Shown piece after piece: positions 1 to 6,257 of a stretch of 7,829 bases of DNA. The translations under genes and the position numbers were made by a program. This stretch comes from an uncultured Lachnospiraceae bacterium (GTDB lineage Bacteria > Bacillota > Clostridia > Lachnospirales > Lachnospiraceae): contig CADBRG010000036.1 in the NCBI GenBank assembly GCA_902797015.1, forward strand, positions 1 through 7,829, in the 5' to 3' direction. Below the pieces are notes generated by a model that was given only the letters and a program-made list of their open reading frames with translations, searched no databases and had not been told where the DNA came from. Within the stretch, counting starts at the first letter, position 1, and every line of letters starts with the position of its first letter.

Positions 1-244
1 AACGGCTTATGTGATGCAGATGCCGATCTTCATTCTGATCGTCGGCCTGATCTACTGGATTGAACTGTTATCGGTTATGATCCAGGTGGCTTATTTTAAA
101 AAGACCGGAGGAAAGAGAATTTTCCGTATGTCACCGATCCATCACCATTTTGAAATGGGAGGATGGTCAGAGACAAAGGTCGTTGCAGTATTTTCAATCG
201 CAACTTGTCTGTTGTGTCTGCTGGCACTTGTGCACATTATTTAG
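1..244 (+). CDS. mraY: Phospho-N-acetylmuramoyl-pentapeptide-transferase, C-terminal end (partial)
   Basis: This is the last 80 codons of a gene that begins upstream of the window; the first complete codon starts at base 2. MraY is an integral membrane enzyme that transfers phospho-MurNAc-pentapeptide from UDP to undecaprenyl phosphate, giving lipid I at the inner face of the membrane. The visible part has a hydrophobic segment (around MPIFILIVGLIYWIELLSVM), then a cytoplasmic loop with the family's histidine motif MSPIHHHFE (bases 128-154), then a final membrane segment ending LLCLLALVHII. The MraY motif is diagnostic, and murD directly downstream is the usual dcw order. The catalytic aspartates lie upstream and cannot be checked. 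The TAG stop abuts the murD ribosome binding site, so the two genes are almost certainly co-transcribed. Confidence 0.96.
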   Translation, partial: TAYVMQMPIFILIVGLIYWIELLSVMIQVAYFKKTGGKRIFRMSPIHHHFEMGGWSETKVVAVFSIATCLLCLLALVHII

Positions 245-251
245 GGGGGAG
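245..251 (+). promoter_or_regulatory. murD ribosome binding site
   Basis: GGGGGAG follows the mraY stop immediately and sits 4 nt before ATG 256. It decides the murD start: an in-frame ATG at 163 would overlap mraY by 82 nt, has no good SD, and would add 31 residues ahead of the normal MurD N-terminus. Confidence 0.75.
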
Positions 252-255
252 ATCC

Positions 256-1617
256 ATGGACTTTACAGCTCGTTTCGTGTTAGTATATGGAAGTGGCATC
301 AGCGGAATCGCGGCATCGAAGCTTTTATTGGCGAATCATGCGGAAGTGGTTCTGTTTGATGAAAAAGAGGATATCGACAAAGAACGTCTGCTTTCTGAGT
401 TTGAGAATACAGAGCATATTCAGATTATGACAGGTACGATTCCGGAGTCCGAAATGAAGCGGATCGATCTTGTGATCTTAAGCCCCGGTGTTCCGATCGA
501 TGCGCCTGTCGTAGAATCGTTCCGGGCGCTTGATATTCCGATCTGGGGAGAAGTAGAGCTGGCATATTGCTGCCAGAAGGGCGACGTACTTGCAATCACC
601 GGTACAAACGGAAAGACAACTACGACCTCTCTTCTGGGTGAGATCATGGCGGCGAACTTCCCACATGTCAAGGTTGTTGGAAATATTGGTATTCCGTATA
701 CCAATGAAGTGCTGAATGCACGTGGACCGGCGCTTTATATTGCAGAGATCAGCAGCTTTCAGCTTGAGACGATTCATACGTTCCGTCCGAAAGTGGCAGC
801 GATCCTGAATATTACACCGGATCACTTAAACCGCCATCATACGATGGAGAATTATATTGCACTGAAAAAGCGTTTGTGTGAGAATCAGACTGCGGACGAT
901 GTCTGCGTGCTCAATTATGAAGACGAAACATTGCGCGAGATCGCAAAAGAGATTCCGTCAAAAGTAGTATGGTTTTCCGGCGCGCGTCCGCTTGCAAAGG
1001 GATATTATGTAGAAAACGATACCATTTACTATCATGATGGTTCGGAAGTGATTCCTGTTATTGCAACAGCTGAGCTGAATATCCTCGGACGTCACAATTA
1101 TGAAAATGTAATGGCAGCGACAGCCATGGCGATGGCATATGGTGTATCGCTGGATAAGATCCGTGAAGTGCTGAAAACATTCCAGGCAGTGGAACACCGG
1201 ATCGAATATGTAACAGAAAAACGCGGCGTGCGTTTTTACAATGATTCCAAGGGAACCAATCCGGATGCTGCGATCCGTGCCGTAGAGGCGATGGACCGCC
1301 CGACCTGTCTGATCGCTGGCGGATATGACAAAGAATCTTCCTATGATGAGTGGATTCAGACCTTCGAAGGGAAGATCAAAAAGCTTGTACTGATCGGACA
1401 GACCAGAGAAAAGATTGCAGATGCTGCAAAAGCAAACGGATTTACAGATTATGTTTTTGCGGATTCACTGCAGGAAGCAGTTGATATCTGTTATCAGGAA
1501 GCAGAAAGCGGGGATGCTGTTTTGCTTTCTCCTGCATGTGCCAGCTGGGGTATGTTCCCGAATTATGAAGTGCGCGGCAGAATGTTTAAAGACATGGTTC
1601 AGGCATTGAAGGAGTAA
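256..1617 (+). CDS. murD: UDP-N-acetylmuramoyl-L-alanine--D-glutamate ligase
   Basis: MurD is a cytoplasmic ATP-dependent Mur ligase that adds D-glutamate to UDP-MurNAc-L-alanine during peptidoglycan precursor synthesis. From ATG 256 the protein has 453 residues, normal for the family. The N-terminal UDP-binding domain begins with a glycine-rich loop, GSGISG, at residues 12-17. The central ATPase domain has the P-loop GTNGKTT (116-122, Lys121), ISSFQLE (165-171) and NITPDHLNRH (185-194). Lys204 in ALKKRL aligns with the lysine that is carbamylated in characterised MurD enzymes. The C-terminal domain has YNDSKGTNPDA (from 328), AGGYDK (354-359) and LSPACASWG. All key motifs are present, so it should be active. 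It lies 11 nt after mraY and 5 nt before ftsW in one operon. The last two codons (AAG GAG) double as the SD of ftsW. Confidence 0.97.
   Translation: MDFTARFVLVYGSGISGIAASKLLLANHAEVVLFDEKEDIDKERLLSEFENTEHIQIMTGTIPESEMKRIDLVILSPGVPIDAPVVESFRALDIPIWGEVELAYCCQKGDVLAITGTNGKTTTTSLLGEIMAANFPHVKVVGNIGIPYTNEVLNARGPALYIAEISSFQLETIHTFRPKVAAILNITPDHLNRHHTMENYIALKKRLCENQTADDVCVLNYEDETLREIAKEIPSKVVWFSGARPLAKGYYVENDTIYYHDGSEVIPVIATAELNILGRHNYENVMAATAMAMAYGVSLDKIREVLKTFQAVEHRIEYVTEKRGVRFYNDSKGTNPDAAIRAVEAMDRPTCLIAGGYDKESSYDEWIQTFEGKIKKLVLIGQTREKIADAAKANGFTDYVFADSLQEAVDICYQEAESGDAVLLSPACASWGMFPNYEVRGRMFKDMVQALKE
1609..1614 (+). promoter_or_regulatory. ftsW ribosome binding site inside the murD end
   Basis: AAGGAG forms the last two sense codons of murD (Lys-Glu) and lies 8 nt before the ftsW ATG at 1623. 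Ribosomes terminating on murD would land on this site, so translational coupling of murD and ftsW is likely (inference). Confidence 0.8.
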
Positions 1618-1622
1618 CTAGG

Positions 1623-2768
1623 ATGGCAAGAGCGCCACAGAGAAATCAAACAGAAAACGCCAGGTTTTTTGATTACAGCCTGTTGTTTATTCTTATATTT
1701 TTGCTGGGGTTCGGTCTGGTCATGCTTTACAGTGTCAGCTCTTATGAGGCAGTCAGCTCCGGGCTGGCACCGACTTATTATCTGCGCAAGCAGTTCATCG
1801 CGATCGTTATCGGACTGGTTGTGATGTTTTTCATTGCGATGATTCCTTATGATGCATGGAAGGCGTTTAGTCTGCCGGCCTATGTTCTGGCGATCATATT
1901 GTGTGTGGCTGTTCTTGTTATGGGTACCGATGCGAACGGTTCGACCAGATGGCTGAGCATTGGTGGTATCTCTGTACAGCCGTCAGAGCTGGCAAAGGTG
2001 GCGATCATCATTTTCCTTGCCGCGATCCTCTCAAGGATCCCGCGGGAGATCGCAAGTGGGTATACGGTCATTAAGATTGTAATTTTCCTGTTGCCGATAT
2101 TGGCAATGGTTGCATACAGTAACCTTAGTACGGCAATCATCATCGCAGGTATCGCGATCGTTATGATGTTTGTGGTCAGCCCAAAGTATTCGCATTTCAT
2201 TGCCCTGATCGGTGTCGGAATACTGGGCGCGATCATCATGACACTTGCGATGAGTTATCGAAGTGCGCGTATCAAGGCCTGGATTCATCCGGAACGGTAT
2301 CCGGATGATGCGTATCAGACTCTGCAGGGTCTGTATGCCATCGGTTCGGGCGGGCTTTTCGGAAAAGGTCTTGGAGGCAGTATCCAGAAGCTTGACTATG
2401 TGCCTGAGGCACAGAATGACTTTATTTTCAGTATTATCATAGAAGAACTCGGACTATTCGGCGCGGTCTGTGTGATCCTTTTGTTTGCGCTTCTGATCTG
2501 GCGGTTCATGGTTATTGCGAACAATGCAAAAGATCTGTTCGGATCACTGATCGTTGTCGGCGTTATGGCGCATATTTCGTTACAGGTAATCCTGAACATT
2601 GCCGTTGTAACCAATACAATCCCGAATACCGGAATTACGCTGCCGTTTATCAGCTATGGTGGCACATCTGTGGTGGTATTGCTGGCAGAGATGGGGCTTG
2701 TTCTGGCGGTTTCAAGATCGATCCCGCTGAAGATGGACAGCCTTGGAACATTGCGAATGGTAGAATAG
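1623..2768 (+). CDS. ftsW: SEDS-family peptidoglycan glycosyltransferase FtsW (or SpoVE)
   Basis: This is a 381-residue polytopic membrane protein of the SEDS family (FtsW/RodA/SpoVE), which polymerises lipid II into glycan strands with a partner class B PBP. A short polar N-terminus precedes the first membrane segment (about 18-37); further hydrophobic stretches lie near 57-77, 84-101, 147-164, 166-185, 190-210, 270-292, 305-330 and 340-367. Family motifs include GSTRWLSIGG followed by QPSELAK (119-125), the extracellular PEAQNDFIFS, whose Asp266 aligns with the essential catalytic aspartate of SEDS proteins, and NTGITLPFISYGGTS (335-349). The position after murD matches spoVE in Bacillus subtilis and ftsW in many other bacteria. 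Sequence alone does not separate a vegetative FtsW from a sporulation SpoVE, so the symbol is a best guess while the family is certain. Confidence 0.93.
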   Translation: MARAPQRNQTENARFFDYSLLFILIFLLGFGLVMLYSVSSYEAVSSGLAPTYYLRKQFIAIVIGLVVMFFIAMIPYDAWKAFSLPAYVLAIILCVAVLVMGTDANGSTRWLSIGGISVQPSELAKVAIIIFLAAILSRIPREIASGYTVIKIVIFLLPILAMVAYSNLSTAIIIAGIAIVMMFVVSPKYSHFIALIGVGILGAIIMTLAMSYRSARIKAWIHPERYPDDAYQTLQGLYAIGSGGLFGKGLGGSIQKLDYVPEAQNDFIFSIIIEELGLFGAVCVILLFALLIWRFMVIANNAKDLFGSLIVVGVMAHISLQVILNIAVVTNTIPNTGITLPFISYGGTSVVVLLAEMGLVLAVSRSIPLKMDSLGTLRMVE

Positions 2769-2779
2769 GTTGACTTAAC

Positions 2780-3625
2780 ATGAGCAATCATAATCCGAAT
2801 GAAAAGCCGAATGTCCTGGAGGAAGATCTGGAACTTTTGGATCTGGAAGAAAAAGAACGTATCATAGAGAGAAAGGTGCGAAGGCACAGGATTGTCATCA
2901 GGGTCTTACTGGCCCTGGTTGTTCTTGTTGCCCTTGGGGTTGTGATCGTCTGGAAGGTTTTTACGGTAGAAGAGGTCCGCGTAGAAGGCAATCAGCTTCA
3001 TACGGCAAAATCCATTCAGAGCACGGTATTGTCAGACAAGCATTCCTGGAATTCGCTTTATGTTCTGTTAAGCTATCGGCTGCTTGATCATTCTAAAGAG
3101 TTCCCTTATGCCGATTCCGTTACGGTTTCGCTCTCAGATCCGCATACCGTGGTCGTGAACGTGGATGAAAAAGATATGGTGGCTTATTTTTACGACACTA
3201 CCACCAAAAAGTATGTTGGTTTCTCGGACAGCGGAGAAGTCCTGTATCTTGCGAACAAAGCACCGGAAGGGTATACGCGTGTGACGGGGCTGAAGCCTGA
3301 AAAGAAGATCAAATTATACGAAGATATGGAATTAGAGGATGATACGATCCTGGCATACATTAAGAGTGTCCTGATGGTTCTCAGCAATTATGATATGCCG
3401 CCGGAGGTCATCTGTATCCAGAATAGTAACAGTCTGCTGTTATCCTATGGAGACATTCAGGTTAATCTGGGAGACAGTTATTACCTCAATGAGAAGATCG
3501 TCAGAATGCAGCAGCTCCTGCAAAAGGTAGAAGGACAGACAGGTACCCTGCATTTGGAGACCTGGACAGAATCTACAACGGATATCTATTTCCGGCTGGA
3601 TGAGCTTCAGACGATTCCGCAATAG
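2780..3625 (+). CDS. ftsQ: Cell division protein FtsQ/DivIB
   Basis: This is a 281-residue bitopic membrane protein of the divisome. FtsQ/DivIB forms a complex with FtsL and FtsB/DivIC and links early and late division proteins; it is not an enzyme. The cytoplasmic N-terminus (1-37) is strongly charged, acidic at 14-26 then basic (ERKVRRHR, 30-37). One membrane helix covers about 38-60. Outside it, FTVEEVRVEGNQ (61-72) is the typical start of a POTRA domain, followed by a less conserved beta-rich domain to the C-terminus. Conservation of this family is low, so the call rests on topology, the POTRA start and position after ftsW. ATG 2780 is the only usable start, because an in-frame TGA lies at 2771. 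Its SD is weak. It is probably the last gene of the operon, ending 28 nt before a strong hairpin. Confidence 0.9.
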   Translation: MSNHNPNEKPNVLEEDLELLDLEEKERIIERKVRRHRIVIRVLLALVVLVALGVVIVWKVFTVEEVRVEGNQLHTAKSIQSTVLSDKHSWNSLYVLLSYRLLDHSKEFPYADSVTVSLSDPHTVVVNVDEKDMVAYFYDTTTKKYVGFSDSGEVLYLANKAPEGYTRVTGLKPEKKIKLYEDMELEDDTILAYIKSVLMVLSNYDMPPEVICIQNSNSLLLSYGDIQVNLGDSYYLNEKIVRMQQLLQKVEGQTGTLHLETWTESTTDIYFRLDELQTIPQ

Positions 3626-3653
3626 AATATCAAATCGTAATAAGACAAAAGAA

Positions 3654-3679
3654 ACGGGCTGTGCAGATGCACAGCCCGT
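3654..3679. terminator. Shared bidirectional terminator between ftsQ and gap
   Basis: A perfect 11-bp GC-rich stem (ACGGGCTGTGC at 3654-3664, GCACAGCCCGT at 3669-3679) encloses a 4-nt loop, AGAT. On the - strand it is followed by TTTCTTTTGTC, a good U-rich tract for ending gap. On the + strand the tail is ATTGATGTTTCTG, a weaker tract for ending the mraY-ftsQ operon. The two genes converge on it, which fits a shared intrinsic terminator. Confidence 0.88.
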
Positions 3680-3705
3680 ATTGATGTTTCTGTCAGATAA
3701 GATGA

Positions 3706-4770
3706 TTATTTATCAGCTTTATCTTCTTTTTTTGCAGCTTTTTCTGCAGCTGCATCTGTCTTTGCAACATGAATCGTCAGATCGATAACTTTGTTGGAAT
3801 AACCCCACTCATTATCATACCATGCGATCAGTTTGACAAATTTGTCGTCCAGCATGATGCCGGCTTTCTCATCAAAGATACAGGTGTTGAAGTTTCCACG
3901 AAGGTCAGCGGATACGATCTCGTCTGTATTGTATTCGATGATTCCCTTCATCGGGCCTTCAGCGGCCTTCTTGATCGCGTCGCAGATCTGCTCGTAGGTT
4001 GCCGGCTTCTTCAGCTCAGCAGTCAGGTCAACAACAGATACGTCATTACTCGGTACACGGAAGCTCATGCCGGTCATCTTTCCGTTCAGTTCCGGAATAA
4101 CCTTGCCGACAGCTTTTGCTGCACCTGTTGATGACGGGATGATGTTGTTGAATACGGAACGACCGGTTCTCCAGTCACGTCCGCCGTTTGAGTCAACCGG
4201 CTTCTGTTTGGATGTGGAAGCGTGGATGGTTGACATCAGTGCTTTTTCGATTCCGAATGTATCGTTTACAACTTTTGACAGAGGAGCAAGGCAGTTGGTT
4301 GTGCAGCTTGCGTTGGAAACGACTGTCATGGTTGCCGGATCATAGGTGTCATTGTTAACGCCCATAACGAATGTCGGAACATCATCGCTCTTAGCCGGAG
4401 CTGTCAGGATGACTTTCTTAGCACCGCCGATGAAATGTCTGGAAGCTGCCATCTTTGTCAGGAACTTACCTGTGGATTCGATGACATACTCTGCGCCGCA
4501 GCTTGCCCAGTTGATATCAGCCGGATCATCCTCGGAGAAAACCTTGATGTCTTTTCCGTTGATGCGGATACCGGTTTCTGTCGCTTCTACCTTACCCTGA
4601 AAACGTCCGAAAACTGAATCGTATTCTACCTGGTAAGCCATACGCTTTAAGTCAGCGTTGTGGATGTTGATGCCGCAGATCTCGATGTCTGTGTCACGCA
4701 GCTCCAGGCTACGCAGGATCACGCGAGCAATACGACCGAAACCATTGATACCTACTTTGATTTTGCCCAT
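3706..4770 (-). CDS. gap: Glyceraldehyde-3-phosphate dehydrogenase, type I
   Basis: This 354-residue cytoplasmic glycolytic enzyme oxidises glyceraldehyde 3-phosphate with phosphate and NAD(P)+ to 1,3-bisphosphoglycerate. The N-terminal Rossmann domain starts KVGINGFGRIAR (5-16). The active site is SNASCTTNCLAP (152-163), with nucleophile Cys156 and general base His183. The remainder (DWRTGR, NIIPSSTGAAKAVGK, WYDNEWGYSNKV) resembles the enterobacterial/eukaryotic-type GapA more than the Bacillus GapA, as recalled from known sequences. Two oddities stand out. Where NAD-dependent enzymes usually have Asn-Asp, this one has Asn35-Ile36, so cofactor preference is uncertain. After the normal end near residue 337 there is an extra tail of about 17 Ala/Lys/Asp/Glu-rich residues. 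The gene has its own promoter and a strong SD, and sits reversed between ftsQ and ftsZ. Identity is certain; in vivo cofactor and direction are not. Confidence 0.97.
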   Translation of the reverse strand: MGKIKVGINGFGRIARVILRSLELRDTDIEICGINIHNADLKRMAYQVEYDSVFGRFQGKVEATETGIRINGKDIKVFSEDDPADINWASCGAEYVIESTGKFLTKMAASRHFIGGAKKVILTAPAKSDDVPTFVMGVNNDTYDPATMTVVSNASCTTNCLAPLSKVVNDTFGIEKALMSTIHASTSKQKPVDSNGGRDWRTGRSVFNNIIPSSTGAAKAVGKVIPELNGKMTGMSFRVPSNDVSVVDLTAELKKPATYEQICDAIKKAAEGPMKGIIEYNTDEIVSADLRGNFNTCIFDEKAGIMLDDKFVKLIAWYDNEWGYSNKVIDLTIHVAKTDAAAEKAAKKEDKADK

Positions 4771-4777
4771 TGGACTA

Positions 4778-4783
4778 CCCTCC
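4778..4783 (-). promoter_or_regulatory. gap ribosome binding site
   Basis: On the - strand GGAGGG, within GGGGAGGG, lies 7 nt before the ATG (4770-4768). This strong SD supports the chosen start and suits a highly expressed glycolytic gene. Confidence 0.85.
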
Positions 4784-4792
4784 CCAAAAGTG

Positions 4793-4817
4793 GCCGTTTC
4801 TCTGTTGTTGAAACGGC
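4793..4817 (-). promoter_or_regulatory. Inverted repeat in the gap 5' leader
   Basis: A perfect 8-bp inverted repeat, GCCGTTTC (4793-4800) and GAAACGGC (4810-4817), is separated by 9 nt. It lies between the predicted gap promoter and the gap SD, about 20-45 nt into the mRNA. It could be a 5' stabilising hairpin or a regulator's operator; the sequence does not decide which. On the - strand it is followed only by CACTTTTGGGG, too poor a U tract for a convincing attenuator. Confidence 0.6.
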
Positions 4818-4844
4818 GAAATTTAAACTGTTAGTTATGTTTTC

Positions 4845-4872
4845 ATTTTACCACTATTTAACAAAAATTCAA
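4845..4872 (-). promoter_or_regulatory. Predicted gap promoter
   Basis: Read on the - strand: -35 TTGAAT (4872-4867), a 16-nt spacer, and -10 TAAAAT (4850-4845), preceded by TGG, which makes an extended -10 element. Transcription would start near 4838, giving a leader of about 70 nt that includes the inverted repeat. Prediction is by motif only. Confidence 0.6.
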
Positions 4873-4919
4873 TTGCTTATCAGAGATTCTTAAACAAAAT
4901 AAACGATTGCAAAATGGGT

Positions 4920-4948
4920 ATTTTCCGTGGGTTTGACATTTTCCGTGG
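4920..4948. repeat. 11-bp direct repeat at the ftsZ promoter, possible operator
   Basis: ATTTTCCGTGG occurs exactly twice, at 4920-4930 and 4938-4948, a period of 18 bp. The ftsZ -35 box (4933-4938) lies between the copies and overlaps the second by one base; the second copy fills much of the -35/-10 spacer. Paired direct repeats in this position suggest a regulator binding site (inference). I do not recognise the motif with confidence. Confidence 0.6.
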
Positions 4949-4961
4949 ATTATTGTTAAAT
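4933..4961 (+). promoter_or_regulatory. Predicted ftsZ promoter
   Basis: A perfect -35 TTGACA (4933-4938), a 17-nt spacer and a -10 TTAAAT (4956-4961) form a good housekeeping sigma promoter. Transcription would start near 4968, leaving a leader of about 140 nt before the GTG start of ftsZ. It separates ftsZ transcription from the upstream dcw operon. Confidence 0.72.
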
Positions 4962-5000
4962 TTATGTTGAAAATGAATGAAAAAGCATTTATTATTAGAT

Positions 5001-5009
5001 TGTTATAGT
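5001..5009 (+). promoter_or_regulatory. Possible second ftsZ promoter (extended -10)
   Basis: TGTTATAGT contains TGn followed by TATAGT, five of six matches to the consensus -10. No convincing -35 is found at 16-18 nt upstream, so it would depend on the extended -10. It would give a start near 5016, just before the leader hairpin. Weak prediction. Confidence 0.3.
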
Positions 5010-5028
5010 CTTGTGATTTGTACGAATG

Positions 5029-5063
5029 GCTTCTGTTTTCAGGCATGGAACCAAAACAGGAGC
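5029..5063 (+). promoter_or_regulatory. Hairpin in the ftsZ 5' leader
   Basis: GCTTCTGTTTT (5029-5039) pairs with AAAACAGGAGC (5053-5063) over 11 bp with one G-U pair and a 13-nt loop. The 3' arm contains AGGAG (5058-5062), an SD-like site 9 nt before an in-frame ATG at 5072. Folding would hide that site and leave the downstream SD for GTG 5108 free. It may affect start selection or mRNA stability (inference). Confidence 0.5.
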
Positions 5064-5092
5064 GTTTCGTGATGAATAAAGACAAATCAAAA

Positions 5093-5098
5093 AGGAGG
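5093..5098 (+). promoter_or_regulatory. ftsZ ribosome binding site
   Basis: AGGAGG within AAAAAGGAGGAA lies 9 nt before GTG 5108. This near-perfect SD, and the match of the resulting N-terminus (MLEI) to clostridial FtsZ, set the start at a GTG codon. Confidence 0.85.
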
Positions 5099-5107
5099 AA
5101 CTTTATC

Positions 5108-6220
5108 GTGCTGGAGATTACAGATATTCAGGCTGAAGCAAATGCTAAGATTATTGTGCTTGGAGTTGGTGGCGCAGGAAATAATGCAGTAAACCGAATG
5201 GTAGAAGAAGGTGTAGAAGGAGTAGAGTTTGTTGGTGTCAACAGTGATAAGCAGGCTCTGACCTTATGTAAGGCGCCGACACTGATCCAGATCGGCGAGA
5301 AGCTGACCAAGGGCCTTGGTGCAGGAGCAAAGCCGGAAGTTGGAGAAAAGGCAGCGCAGGAGAGCGCAGAGGAACTGGAAGCAGCGATCGAAGGCGCTGA
5401 TATGATTTTTGTTACCTGTGGTATGGGTGGCGGTACCGGAACAGGTGCTGCTCCGGTAATTGCAAAGATTGCAAAGGACAAAGGCATCCTGACCGTAGGC
5501 GTTGTTACAAAGCCGTTCCGCTTTGAAGCAAAAGCAAGAATGAACAATGCGATTGCAGGAATTGAGAAGCTTAAAGAAGCAGTTGATACACTGATCGTGA
5601 TCCCGAATGACAAGCTTCTGGAGATCGTAGACCGTCGTACGACGATGCCGGATGCATTAAAGAAGGCAGACGAAGTGCTGCAGCAGTCTGTACAGAGTAT
5701 TACAGACCTGATCAATGTTCCGTCACTGATCAACCTTGACTTTGCGGATGTTGAGACAGTTATGCGCGACAAGGGTCTGGCTCACATCGGTATCGGTTAT
5801 GCTACAGGCGATGACAAGGCACTTGAGGCTGTTAAGATCGCAGTGGAATCTCCGTTGCTTGAGACCAAGATCAATGGTGCTACACATGTCATCATCAATA
5901 TTTCCGGTGACATTTCCCTTATGGATGCGAACGATGCAGCAAGCTATGTTCAGGATCTTGCCGGAGAAGAAGCAAACATCATCTTTGGTGCAAAATACGA
6001 CGAGACAATGGACGATGCCGTTTCCATTTCCGTTATGGCAACAGGCCTTGGCGAAGAAGACAAGAAGTCTACCAGAACAAGAGGCGTATTATCCGTATCT
6101 TCTTCCGGTGCACTTTCTTCCATGGGACAGGCTGAGGGAGATATCCCGGTTAAGCCGATTCAGCAGCCGAAGCAGAAAGATATTTCCATTCCGAAGTTCT
6201 TACAGCAGCCGAAAAAGTAA
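5108..6220 (+). CDS. ftsZ: Cell division protein FtsZ
   Basis: FtsZ is the tubulin-like GTPase that assembles the cytokinetic Z ring beneath the membrane at midcell. From GTG 5108 the protein has 370 residues, normal for the family. The N-terminal GTP-binding domain has GVGGAGNNAVNRM (19-31) and the tubulin signature GGGTGTGAAP (107-116). The T7 synergy loop NLDFADV (209-215) has Asp211 and Asp214, which complete the GTPase site of the neighbouring subunit. The C-terminal domain is followed by a short linker (about 318-357) and the conserved tail DISIPKFL (358-365), the docking site for membrane tethers and regulators. In-frame ATGs at 5018, 5045 and 5072 would add 30, 21 or 12 residues; they are less likely, though 5072 also has an SD-like site. 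It has its own promoter, divergent from gap. Confidence 0.97.
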   Translation: MLEITDIQAEANAKIIVLGVGGAGNNAVNRMVEEGVEGVEFVGVNSDKQALTLCKAPTLIQIGEKLTKGLGAGAKPEVGEKAAQESAEELEAAIEGADMIFVTCGMGGGTGTGAAPVIAKIAKDKGILTVGVVTKPFRFEAKARMNNAIAGIEKLKEAVDTLIVIPNDKLLEIVDRRTTMPDALKKADEVLQQSVQSITDLINVPSLINLDFADVETVMRDKGLAHIGIGYATGDDKALEAVKIAVESPLLETKINGATHVIINISGDISLMDANDAASYVQDLAGEEANIIFGAKYDETMDDAVSISVMATGLGEEDKKSTRTRGVLSVSSSGALSSMGQAEGDIPVKPIQQPKQKDISIPKFLQQPKK

Positions 6221-6257
6221 GACGAGGGAACATTGTGAATTACATGAAGTGATCATT

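Noticed and set aside
163..255. N-terminal extension of murD from an ATG at 163
   Set aside because: It overlaps the mraY end by 82 nt, lacks a good SD, and adds residues not found in MurD. ATG 256 has a strong SD and gives the normal N-terminus.
3769..4131. 120-codon + strand frame antisense to gap
   Set aside because: gap is unambiguous on the other strand; this frame shows no domain and no SD.
4858..5085. 75-codon - strand frame across the gap-ftsZ intergenic region
   Set aside because: It covers the AT-rich promoter region, has no recognisable motif, and coincides with the ftsZ promoter, direct repeat and leader hairpin.
5128..5772. 214-codon open frame antisense to ftsZ
   Set aside because: It is Ser/Ala/Pro/Ile-rich with no recognisable domain, has no supporting context, and is a typical shadow of a highly expressed coding frame.
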